Of a stretch of 64,000 nt of DNA, positions 1 to 7,299 are shown in pieces. Source of the stretch: Verrucomicrobiota bacterium (GTDB taxonomy: Bacteria; Verrucomicrobiota; Verrucomicrobiia; Opitutales; Opitutaceae); the NCBI GenBank assembly GCA_023416735.1, contig JAEZGX010000040.1, forward strand, positions 21,539-85,538. Reading direction: 5' to 3'. Made by a program: the position numbers and the translations under genes. The stretch's first letter is position 1; every line of letters starts with the position of its first letter. The notes below the pieces were generated by a model. The model saw only the letters and a program-made list of their open reading frames with translations. It was not told where the DNA came from and did no database searches.

Positions 1-594
1 GTGCGCGGATTGGAGTGGAATAAATGGAGCGAGCACGTGACGCCGGAGCATGATGCGACGCTGCCCTTCACGCGGATGTTTGTCGGTCCGATGGATTACA
101 CGCCGGGAGCGACGCGGAACGCGAATCGCGGCGGTTTCGCCTACAATCATTTTCGGCCGATGAGCCAGGGCACGCGGAGTCACCAGCTCGGACTGTATGT
201 CGTATTCGAAAGTCCGTTACAGATGTTGGCCGACACGCCGACGAACTATGAACGGCAGCCGGAGATGATGGAATTTTTGACCGCGGTGCCGACGGTGTGG
301 GACGAGACCAAGGTGATCGATGCGCGGATCGGAGATTATGTGGTCATCGCGCGACGCAGCGGAAACGAATGGTTTCTCGGTGCGATCACGGATTGGGAGG
401 CGCGCGAGCTGGACGTAGAGCTGAGTTTTCTCGGCGACGGAAACTTCGTGTTGAAGGAATGGAAGGATGGGGTGAACGCAGATCAACACGCGGAGGATTT
501 CAAAGTCGCCGAGCGCGACGTGACGAAAACGACGACGGTGAAAGTGAAGATGGCGCCGGGTGGCGGATGGGCGGCGCGCGTTCGGGCGAAATAA
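1..594 (+). CDS. Glycoside hydrolase family 97 (alpha-glucosidase/galactosidase type), C-terminal part
   Basis: This is the last 197 codons of a GH97 enzyme whose start lies before the window. GH97 enzymes act in the periplasm or outside the cell on alpha-glucosides or alpha-galactosides. The visible part begins in the family-typical stretch RGLEWNKWSEH, followed by ATLPFTRMFVGPMDYTPGA, which belongs to the end of the catalytic TIM barrel. The region from about residue 125 onwards (GNEWFLGAITDW...) is the C-terminal beta-sandwich. Family membership is firm. The catalytic acid and base or nucleophile lie in the missing half, so substrate and mechanism (inverting or retaining) cannot be judged. 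The frame is open at base 1, so the GTG there is not a real start. The neighbour downstream is convergent, separated only by a short palindromic repeat. Confidence 0.9.
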   Translation: MRGLEWNKWSEHVTPEHDATLPFTRMFVGPMDYTPGATRNANRGGFAYNHFRPMSQGTRSHQLGLYVVFESPLQMLADTPTNYERQPEMMEFLTAVPTVWDETKVIDARIGDYVVIARRSGNEWFLGAITDWEARELDVELSFLGDGNFVLKEWKDGVNADQHAEDFKVAERDVTKTTTVKVKMAPGGGWAARVRAK

Positions 595-602
595 CGAGGC
601 AA

Positions 603-625
603 GGCGGGTTGAAACCCGCCCCTAC
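603..625. repeat. Short palindromic intergenic repeat, copy 1
   Basis: GGCGGGTT-GA-AACCCGCC is a perfect 8-bp inverted repeat followed by CCTAC. It sits between two convergent genes and its CTA forms the stop codon of the minus-strand DUF4112 gene. The same motif with small changes recurs at 9140, 24355 and 29210. It is probably a bidirectional terminator or REP-like element. Confidence 0.6.
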
Positions 626-1122
626 TGGGTCAGGGCCGTCCAGAGAGCGTGTATCAGCCAGACGGTGACAGAAATGGCGGCGAGAAGGAGGGCGAGAACT
701 GCGAGGCAGAGAATGAGGAAAACGGCGCCGATCGCACGCATGGAGCGCGGCCGGTGATGGGGGCGGTAGTGGCGATCGACGAGCTGGAGGTTGCGGGTGT
801 TGGCCTGCCAGAAGAAATCGAAGACATCGCCGGCGACCGGGACGGCGCCGACGATCGCTTCGACGGCGATGTTGCCGATCATGCGGCCAATGACGGGCCA
901 AGGCACGCCCAGGCGCATGGCTTCATAGACCACGTAAAGCGAGAGCCCGGCGCCGGCCCAGTCGCCCAGACCGGGAACAAGGCCGATGAGGGGATCGAGG
1001 CCGAAGCGTTTGCCGCCGATCGTGAATGATTGGTCAAGAAGCCAGGCGAGACTACGCAGACGGCGGAGGCGCGGGTCGGCGTCGGGCCGGAGCGAGCGGG
1101 GAAGGCGAGTGACGTCGGGCAT
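622..1122 (-). CDS. DUF4112 domain membrane protein
   Basis: A 166-residue protein. It matches the DUF4112 family, with the typical core LLDQSFTIGGKRFGLDPLIG followed by GLVPGLGDW and a second similar element ending PVAGDVFDFFWQAN. Two hydrophobic stretches lie in the middle, and the C-terminus carries a clear membrane segment (AVFLILCLAVLALLLAAISV). It is therefore an inner-membrane protein. Function is unknown in all members I know of. It starts at ATG (1122) and stands alone, transcribed toward the GH97 gene. Nothing suggests truncation. Confidence 0.85.
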   Translation of the reverse strand: MPDVTRLPRSLRPDADPRLRRLRSLAWLLDQSFTIGGKRFGLDPLIGLVPGLGDWAGAGLSLYVVYEAMRLGVPWPVIGRMIGNIAVEAIVGAVPVAGDVFDFFWQANTRNLQLVDRHYRPHHRPRSMRAIGAVFLILCLAVLALLLAAISVTVWLIHALWTALTQ

Positions 1123-1197
1123 GTCGCGCGGTTGACGATGCCAACGAAAGAGTGTGATGCGGCGAGCGGCAAGAGGCGCCGCTCCGCCTGACGGGCG

Positions 1198-1731
1198 TCA
1201 AGGGCGGACGATCGGGCGATCGATTTGGGCGTGTTCGCCGGTGTTCTTCGGCGGCTTGCCGGTGAGCGCGAGTTTGGCGAGGCCGTAGAGGGCGACCATC
1301 ATGCCGGAAGGAGAATCCCAGTATTCGGCGGCTTCGATTTCGACGCAGAGCAAGGTGAGGCGCGGATCGTCGAGACCTTGGGGAAACCAGAGTTTGGCCA
1401 TGGGCGTCCAAAGTTCGGCCATCTTGGCTTTGTCGCGCACGAGGCGGGCGCGTCCGGAAATCGAAACGTAGTCCTGCTTGCCGGGTGAGGCGTAGGAGAG
1501 GCCCACGTGGTGATCGTGAGCGATTTCTTCGGTTTTGCCGGAGTGTTCCGCGGTAAAGAACCAGAGCTCGCCAGCTTGGGTGTCGAATTGAAGCGTCGAC
1601 ATCGGCCGGCTGCGAAGGCGTCCCTCGTCGTCGACCGTGGTGAGCATCGCGAAATTGATGTCGGTGACGAGCTGATGGAGTTTGTGAAGGGCTTCGGCGC
1701 GGGCCTGTTCGGTTGGGGTCGGTGAGTTCAT
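1198..1731 (-). CDS. Pyridoxamine 5'-phosphate oxidase-like (general stress protein 26) flavin/F420-binding protein
   Basis: A 177-residue split-barrel protein of the PNPOx-like superfamily, closest to the general stress protein 26 group (inference from pattern). Characteristic stretches are FAMLTTVDDEGRLRSRPM near residue 30, ELWFFTAEHSGKTEEI near 70, and YVSISGRARLVRD with KMAELWTPMAKLWFPQG near 105-135. Family members bind FMN or F420 as dimers and are often stress-linked; a true pyridoxine-phosphate oxidase role is unlikely at this length. The protein is cytoplasmic with no signal peptide. It is a single gene 75 bp upstream of (so not overlapping) the DUF4112 gene on the same strand, so co-transcription is possible. 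Confidence 0.85.
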   Translation of the reverse strand: MNSPTPTEQARAEALHKLHQLVTDINFAMLTTVDDEGRLRSRPMSTLQFDTQAGELWFFTAEHSGKTEEIAHDHHVGLSYASPGKQDYVSISGRARLVRDKAKMAELWTPMAKLWFPQGLDDPRLTLLCVEIEAAEYWDSPSGMMVALYGLAKLALTGKPPKNTGEHAQIDRPIVRP

Positions 1732-1895
1732 GGTGAACCGACAGACCGCAGTTTGCGTGGATGGATCGAGGGGAAAGCCCGGAGTGGGATGATGGGGATA
1801 AGTCCGAAGCGCGGAGCTAGGTGCTTTCGTCGTGGGGCGGAGCGAGCGAACTGAGCACGAGTAAGCACGAACGGACGCGGCGAAGGTGTCCGCGT

Positions 1896-2119
1896 TTATA
1901 TCAGGCCGAGGGGGAGGCGGGGGGCGGCTTGCTCGCGTTCGAAGGCGGCGAGACGGGCGTATCTGACTTGCAAGAGTGCGGCGGGGCCAGCGCGGGTGGA
2001 GTGGAGGACGAGACTTCGGCGTTAAGGCGGGAAAGAGAGCCGAAGAGCGGGATGGCGACGGCGGAGAAAGCGGCGCGTTTGACGGCGGCGCGCCGGGTGA
2101 GAAGACGGTTGCTGATCAT
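1896..2119 (-). pseudogene. Tat-signal-bearing gene remnant with a frame break
   Basis: An ATG at 2119 opens a convincing twin-arginine signal (RLLTRRAAVKRAAFSAVAIP, then LFGSLSRLNAE). After about 35 codons this frame turns into low-complexity Ser/Pro. A different minus-strand frame, opening just after a TAA near 2028, then reads naturally: ALLQVRYARLAAFEREQAAP ending at a TAA at 1896. A single shift joins them into a peptide of about 75 residues. It could be the stub of an exported protein that lost its middle, or a sequencing error in a small exported protein. I do not recognise the parent family. It is divergent from the flavin oxidoreductase at 2255. The rest of 1732-2254 holds nothing I can name. 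Confidence 0.4.
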
Positions 2120-2254
2120 GGGGTGAGGAAAGGAAAGTTGGGGAGACGCGGGTCGGCGGTGGGTGATGACGACGAAGGGAGGGAGAAGTTTCCGCGCGGC
2201 GCGGACATGTTGGGGTGTTTTGATATTTTCGCTTCCGCAGACTTGGTTGAGCGG

Positions 2255-3256
2255 ATGATTCCTTTCTCGGTTTTGGATCTGTCTCCGATTGTGGAAGGCG
2301 GCACGGTGCGCGAGGCGCTGGATCGGTCGCGTGAACTGGCGCAGCACGCGGAGCGGTTGGGCTACAAACGGTATTGGCTGGCGGAGCATCACAACATGCC
2401 GGGGATTGCGAGTGCGGCGACGGCGGTGGTGATTGGGCACGTGGCGGCGGGAACGAAAACGATCCGCGTGGGATCGGGCGGGATCATGCTGCCGAATCAT
2501 GCGCCGCTGATGGTGGCAGAGCAGTTTGGGACGTTGGAGGCGCTGTTTCCTGGACGGATCGACCTGGGGCTCGGGCGGGCGCCGGGGACGGATCAGCTCA
2601 CGGCGCGGGCGTTGCGGCGCGGGCGAATCAATTCGGCGGATACGTTTCCGCAGGATGTGGTGGAGCTGCAGATGTATTTTCGCGCGGCGGAGCCGGATCA
2701 GGCGGTGCGGGCGGTGCCAGGGGCGGGGCAGGACGTGCCGATCTGGTTGTTGGGATCGAGCTTGTTCAGCGCGCAAGTGGCGGCGGCGTTGGGGTTGCCG
2801 TTCGCGTTTGCGTCGCACTTCGCGCCGGACCTGCTGATGGAAGCGCTGGAGGTTTATCGGGAGGAATTCAAGCCGTCGAAGGAGCTGCAGAAGCCGTATG
2901 CGATGGCGTGCATTGGAGTATTTGCGGCGGAGACGGATGCGGAGGCGCGGCGGTGGTTTACGTCGTTGCAGCAGAGCTTCGTGAGCTTGCGGCGCGGGAC
3001 GCCGGGGCCGTTGCCTCGTCCCGTGGATGATATCGGCGCGGTGGCGTCGCCGATGGAATTGGCGGGGGTGGATGCGGCCTTTCGCGAAACGGTGGTCGGG
3101 TCGGCCGAGACGGTGAGGCGGGGAATCGCGGCGTTTCTCGAACGCACACGGGTGGATGAGTTGATGGTGACCGGGGCGATCTATGATCACGCGGCGCGCG
3201 TGAGATCGTTGGAGATTGTGGCCGCAGTGAGGGAAAAGATGGCGGCGACGGCGTGA
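2255..3256 (+). CDS. LLM-class flavin-dependent oxidoreductase (luciferase-like monooxygenase)
   Basis: A 333-residue TIM-barrel flavoprotein of the bacterial luciferase superfamily, YhbW-like subgroup. Diagnostic segments are LDLSPIVEGG near the N-terminus, RYWLAEHHNMPGIASAATAV near residue 45, IRVGSGGIMLPNHAPL near 75 and RIDLGLGRAPGTDQLT near 105. Members use reduced FMN or F420; the physiological substrate is generally unknown. I chose the ATG at 2255, which gives MIPFSVLDLSP, the usual start of the family. In-frame starts further upstream would add non-conserved sequence. The protein is cytoplasmic and monocistronic, with about 100 bp before the next gene. Confidence 0.9.
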   Translation: MIPFSVLDLSPIVEGGTVREALDRSRELAQHAERLGYKRYWLAEHHNMPGIASAATAVVIGHVAAGTKTIRVGSGGIMLPNHAPLMVAEQFGTLEALFPGRIDLGLGRAPGTDQLTARALRRGRINSADTFPQDVVELQMYFRAAEPDQAVRAVPGAGQDVPIWLLGSSLFSAQVAAALGLPFAFASHFAPDLLMEALEVYREEFKPSKELQKPYAMACIGVFAAETDAEARRWFTSLQQSFVSLRRGTPGPLPRPVDDIGAVASPMELAGVDAAFRETVVGSAETVRRGIAAFLERTRVDELMVTGAIYDHAARVRSLEIVAAVREKMAATA

Positions 3257-3359
3257 CGGGCGATTACGAGCGCCTGATTGCGATCACGAACCGGTGCGAT
3301 CCGGCGTAAAAGGAACCTTTGACGTGCGGGCCCGTCAGTCGGAGAACTCGCTTACCCCT

Positions 3360-4883
3360 ATGAAGACTTCGCTTTCGCGGTTGGTGCGGTTCGGTTTCGC
3401 GCTCTCGATGACAACAGCCCTCGCTGCGACGGCGCAGGCGGCGCTCGGCGGTTGGAAGAATCTATTCGATGGGAAGACGCTGGCGGGATGGAAAGCGTCG
3501 GAGCATCCGGAGGCGTTCAAGGTCGCGGACGGCGCGATCGTCGCGGATGGGAATCGCGCGCATTTGTTTTACGTGGGCGAGGACGGGAAGGCGGAGTTCG
3601 AAAACTTCGAACTCGAGGTGGAGGTGAAGACGATCGCGCACGCGAACTCGGGAGTGTTTTTTCATACGACGTGGCAGGATGAAGGCTGGCCGGCGGCGGG
3701 ATTTGAAGTGCAGGTGAACAACACGCAGAAGCCGTTCGAGGCGGGGCAGGCGACGGGGAACAATGCCTACCGCGAGAACAAAAAGACCGGCAGCCTTTAT
3801 GGGGTGCGGAACATCTACAAAGCGGTGGCGAAAGACGGCGAGTGGTTCACGATGAAGATCAAAGTGCAGCGGCCGCGGGTGCAGACCTGGGTGAATGATG
3901 TATTGGTGACGGATTACATCGAGCCGGCGAATGAGCTGCCGGAGAGTGCGCCGAAGTTGAATCGACTCGGGAAAGGAACGTTCGCGCTGCAGTGTCACGA
4001 TCCGAACAGCAAAGTGTTTTATCGGAAGGTGCGGGTGAAGACGCTGGACGCGGGAGTGGCGAAGGACGTGAAGCAGCCGGAGTGGAATGCGCAGGACGTG
4101 CGGCTTTATGCGATGGGGAGGGACAATGTGCCGATCGTAGATCTGCACACGCATTTGAAAGGCGACCTGACGCTGGAGAAGGCGCTGGCGGTGTCGCGGG
4201 CGACCGGGATGGGGCTCGGCATTGCGACGAATGGCGGCCAAGGATTCCCGATTCAAAACGATGCGGCGGCGCTGGCGTTTCTGGAAACGATGAAAGGGAA
4301 GCCGGTGTTTCTCGCGCTGCAGGCGGAAGGGCGCGAGTGGATGAAGATGTTTACGCCGGAAGCGTATTCGAAGTTCGACTACATCTTCACGGATGCGATG
4401 ACGTGGACGAACAAGGCCGGGAAGCGGTTGCGGTTGTGGATCCCGGAGGAGTCACAGATTGGGGACGATCCGGAAGCGTTCATGGAGGAGCTCGTCGATC
4501 AGACGGTGAAGATCATCGAGAGCGAGCCGATCGACATTTATGTGAACCCGACCTTTTTGCCGGAGTCGCTCGCAGGGAAAGCGGAGGAATTGTGGACGAT
4601 CCAACGGATGCAGCGGATCGTGGCGGCGCTGGCGAAGCACGGCGTCGCGGTGGAGATCAATGCGCGTTACAAGCTGCCGTCGGAAGAGTTTGTCCGTCTG
4701 GCGAAGTCGGCGGGCGTGAAGTTCACGATCGGGACGAACAACACGATGGCTTCGGACTGGGGCGACTGGTCGTATCCGGTCGAGATGGCGAAGAAGACGG
4801 GGCTGGAGTGGAGAGATTTTTGGGTGCCGGGATATGCGCCGAGTCGGGCGCAGAAATTGGTGGCGAAGGCGGGCGAGAAGTGA
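3360..4883 (+). CDS. Secreted DUF1080 (3-keto-disaccharide hydrolase-type) domain fused to a PHP-like metallohydrolase domain
   Basis: A 507-residue protein with a Sec signal (SRLVRFGFALSMTTALAATA). Residues about 30-235 form a DUF1080 concanavalin-like domain: WKNLFDGKTLAGWKA, then HANSGVFFHTTW and GFEVQVNN, all hallmark positions. Residues about 265-507 form a PHP-type amidohydrolase fold: VDLHTHLKGDLT supplies metal-binding Asp/His, and later EINARYKLPSEEFVRLAKSA and KFTIGTNN mirror the C-terminal half of PHP enzymes. DUF1080 proteins act on sugar derivatives or as lectin-like modules; a PHP hydrolase on the same chain suggests a secreted two-module carbohydrate or phosphoester hydrolase (inference). 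The ATG at 3360 gives the signal peptide. It is convergent with the phosphofructokinase gene and separated from it by a long inverted repeat. Confidence 0.8.
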   Translation: MKTSLSRLVRFGFALSMTTALAATAQAALGGWKNLFDGKTLAGWKASEHPEAFKVADGAIVADGNRAHLFYVGEDGKAEFENFELEVEVKTIAHANSGVFFHTTWQDEGWPAAGFEVQVNNTQKPFEAGQATGNNAYRENKKTGSLYGVRNIYKAVAKDGEWFTMKIKVQRPRVQTWVNDVLVTDYIEPANELPESAPKLNRLGKGTFALQCHDPNSKVFYRKVRVKTLDAGVAKDVKQPEWNAQDVRLYAMGRDNVPIVDLHTHLKGDLTLEKALAVSRATGMGLGIATNGGQGFPIQNDAAALAFLETMKGKPVFLALQAEGREWMKMFTPEAYSKFDYIFTDAMTWTNKAGKRLRLWIPEESQIGDDPEAFMEELVDQTVKIIESEPIDIYVNPTFLPESLAGKAEELWTIQRMQRIVAALAKHGVAVEINARYKLPSEEFVRLAKSAGVKFTIGTNNTMASDWGDWSYPVEMAKKTGLEWRDFWVPGYAPSRAQKLVAKAGEK

Positions 4884-4908
4884 CGCGGCGCGGGAAGGCT
4901 GCGGAGAA

Positions 4909-4987
4909 ATCGTTCTCGTTTTCGTAATCGTTCTCGTTCTCTCGAGGGGGAGGTTTCGATCGGGAGAGAACGAGAAAGAGAACGAGG
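4909..4987. repeat. GAGAACGAG-type inverted intergenic repeat, copy 1 (likely bidirectional terminator)
   Basis: The left part contains CGTAATCGTTCTCGTTCTC (from 4923) and the right part its near reverse complement, GAGAGAACGAGAAAGAGAAC, separated by a short spacer. The element fills the gap between two convergent genes. Related copies lie at 15151 and 16708; the 13-mer GAGAACGATTACG is identical, in inverse orientation, in the copy at 16773. Confidence 0.65.
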
Positions 4988-4993
4988 GGAGAG

Positions 4994-6235
4994 CTAGTGT
5001 TTGACGGCGACGACTGCGCCGGTGGGTTGGCCGATGCTTTTTAGGAGATCGGTGAACCAGGGAGTTGTCGTATCGAAGGGCTTGCCGCCTTTGATGCGGG
5101 GAAACTCGATCGCGCGGAGGATGTTGTTTTTGTCTTCGTCGTGGCCGATGACGCCGCTCTCGCGGCGGAGGGCGCATTCGACGGCGAGGTCGACGCAGCT
5201 CTTGATGAGGCGGAGATCGTCGATGTTGGCGGCGGCGGCGCGGGCGAAGTAGCCGGATTTTTGGACGAGAACTTTTTCGGCGCCGAGCATCCTCGCGAAT
5301 TGGTCGCCGAACCATTTGCCGGGGTTGACCGCATCGAGTTTGACGTGGCCGAACGCGTCGCGGGGGACTTCCTGACCGCGGGCGGTCATTTCGGCGACGA
5401 TCGTTTCGACGCCGGCGCCCTCGCTGACGAAGATATTCACGTTGTCGATACGGTCCATGATCGCGCGGAGGCGGGCGGCTTCGGCGGCGATGTCGAAGGA
5501 CATCTCGGGGATATAGATTCCGTGGACGGAGATGCGATCGCGCGAGAGGCCGAGGCCGGGGACGAAGTCTTCGGTGGAGATGAGTTTTTCGTAGGCCGCG
5601 GCGGTGGCGGCGGTGAGCCAGCCGCAGTTGCGGCCCATCACCTCGTGAATGATGAGCATGCGCGGGTTGGCGTTGTGTTCGGCGACGACGTTGCGGAAGT
5701 AGCGCGCGCCCTGTTCGGCGGCGGTCCAGGCGCCGAGCGACTGGCGGATGGGGAAGACGTCGTTGTCGATCGTTTTGGGTAGGCCGATGACGGTGAGACC
5801 GTAGTTGTTTTTGGCGAGGAAGGCGGCGAGGTCGGCGGCGGCGGTGTTGGTGTCGTCGCCGCCGATGGTGTGAAGGATATCGACGCCGTCGCGGACGAGT
5901 TGGTCGGCGGCGACCTTTTGCGGATCCTGGCCTTCCTGAACGAGGCCGCGCTTCACGCAGTCTTTGACGTTGGTGAGTTTGACGCGGGAGTTGCCGATGG
6001 GGCTGCCCCCGTGACGATGGAGGACGTGGGCGTGCGTGCGCTCGGCCGGGCCGATCTTGTAGCTGTCGCCGAGGAGCAGGCCTTTGTAGCCGCCCTTGTA
6101 AGCGATGATTTCGATGTCGGGGGCAATTTCGGTGTAGCGCTCGATGAGCCCTCCGACGGCGGAGCTGAGGCAGGGGGCGAGGCCGCCGGCGGTGAGGAGC
6201 GCGACTTTTTTGGGACGAGCGGACGGAGCGTTCAT
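4994..6235 (-). CDS. pfp: 6-phosphofructokinase, pyrophosphate-dependent type
   Basis: A 413-residue group-A phosphofructokinase. It phosphorylates fructose 6-phosphate to fructose 1,6-bisphosphate in glycolysis. The phosphoryl-donor loop at residues 125-129 is GGDDT: Asp replaces the second Gly of the ATP-enzyme GGDGS loop, the accepted marker for use of pyrophosphate. The catalytic loop PKTIDND is at 153-159, followed by SLGAWTAAEQG and MGRNCGWLTAATA. The PPi-dependent reaction is reversible and can also serve gluconeogenesis. The length fits the roughly 400-residue PPi clade. The protein is cytoplasmic. It starts at ATG (6235), and the 3' end runs into a large inverted repeat shared with the convergent DUF1080 gene. 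Confidence 0.9.
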   Translation of the reverse strand: MNAPSARPKKVALLTAGGLAPCLSSAVGGLIERYTEIAPDIEIIAYKGGYKGLLLGDSYKIGPAERTHAHVLHRHGGSPIGNSRVKLTNVKDCVKRGLVQEGQDPQKVAADQLVRDGVDILHTIGGDDTNTAAADLAAFLAKNNYGLTVIGLPKTIDNDVFPIRQSLGAWTAAEQGARYFRNVVAEHNANPRMLIIHEVMGRNCGWLTAATAAAYEKLISTEDFVPGLGLSRDRISVHGIYIPEMSFDIAAEAARLRAIMDRIDNVNIFVSEGAGVETIVAEMTARGQEVPRDAFGHVKLDAVNPGKWFGDQFARMLGAEKVLVQKSGYFARAAAANIDDLRLIKSCVDLAVECALRRESGVIGHDEDKNNILRAIEFPRIKGGKPFDTTTPWFTDLLKSIGQPTGAVVAVKH

Positions 6236-6373
6236 AAAGGATAGAGGCGGGCGAGCGTGAGAGGCGGGCGGACGGGAGTCGAGGGGGAGCTGATTGCGGG
6301 AGTTGGCGAAAATTGGGCGTGCGTTGGCATAGGGAGTGGGTTGCGCGACGAGGCGAGTGCGGTAGGGTGGCGC

Positions 6374-7174
6374 GTGAAGCTAGGCGAGCGCAGGATGTTT
6401 TTCGTGGCGGTGGGATTGCTGGCGATCGTGACGGGCGTTTGGATGCTGATGCGCGAAGACGAGCGGCAGGTGGAGATCGCGGCCCAGGAACCGGTGGAGG
6501 AACGCGACGGGAGCGCCAGGGCCGACGCGGAGCAGGTGGAGGCGCGAAGTGGAGAGATTCATGACGACGCCTTTGTGGGCGACGGGCCGGTGGATCGGAA
6601 TGAAGCGCGACCGGAAGCGGGTGATGGCGAGCAGCCGTTGGAGCAGGCGCTGCGGTCGGTGGTGGAGGCGAATGCGGCGGAGTTGCAATTGGAGCCGGCG
6701 GAGGTGGATCAACTGGTCGGGCAGTATCTCGAATTTCAAGAAGTGCACAGCGAGTTGGCGTCGCGCTTTGTCGAAGAACGGAGTTACCAGCCGAATCGCG
6801 TGGAGTTGCGGGTGCCGGCGTTTCCGGTGGAAGGGAAGGCGTTGCGGGAGCTGTTTTATGCGCGGGTGCGGGAGAGCCTGCCGGAGGAGAAAGCGGGACG
6901 CGTGGTGGAGCAGCTCGGGCAGTATTTCGAAGGAGCGTTTCATGGATTTGGCGCGGCGGAGATGCAGCTGACGGTGACGCGAAATCCGGGAGCGGAGGAA
7001 ACCTTCGACGTGGAATGGAGTGCGACCGTGCCGGAAGGCGGTTCGATTTCGACGGAGCTAGCGGACGTGCACTACGGCGGATCGTCGGGGAATTTTCGGT
7101 TGAGCCGCGAGCAGCTGACGACGGGAGAATTCCGGTTTTTGAACGGAGTGGTGGGGGCGCGGTTTCCCGAGTGA
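6374..7174 (+). CDS. Hypothetical single-pass membrane-anchored protein
   Basis: About 266 residues. The GTG at 6374 gives MKLGERR followed by one hydrophobic segment (MFFVAVGLLAIVTGVWMLM) and then a highly acidic linker rich in Glu/Asp/Arg up to about residue 100. An ATG at 6395 is an equally possible start. The remainder is soluble and periplasmic: an alpha-helical stretch (LQLEPAEVDQLVGQYLEFQE) followed by beta-type sequence ending FLNGVVGARFPE. I do not recognise a family. It is divergent from the phosphofructokinase gene and 125 bp ahead of a secreted beta-helix gene. Codon bias matches its neighbours, so I take it as a real gene. Confidence 0.65.
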   Translation: MKLGERRMFFVAVGLLAIVTGVWMLMREDERQVEIAAQEPVEERDGSARADAEQVEARSGEIHDDAFVGDGPVDRNEARPEAGDGEQPLEQALRSVVEANAAELQLEPAEVDQLVGQYLEFQEVHSELASRFVEERSYQPNRVELRVPAFPVEGKALRELFYARVRESLPEEKAGRVVEQLGQYFEGAFHGFGAAEMQLTVTRNPGAEETFDVEWSATVPEGGSISTELADVHYGGSSGNFRLSREQLTTGEFRFLNGVVGARFPE

Positions 7175-7299
7175 GTCGGGTTCGAGAGTCGAGATGCGAG
7201 TCGACGCCGGCGGCGGTGCTAGTGTTGGAACGTTTTTCGTCGCCAACCGTCGTGCGACGGCGATTGCTCCGAACAATTTGCTTCGCATACCCAAAGCTT

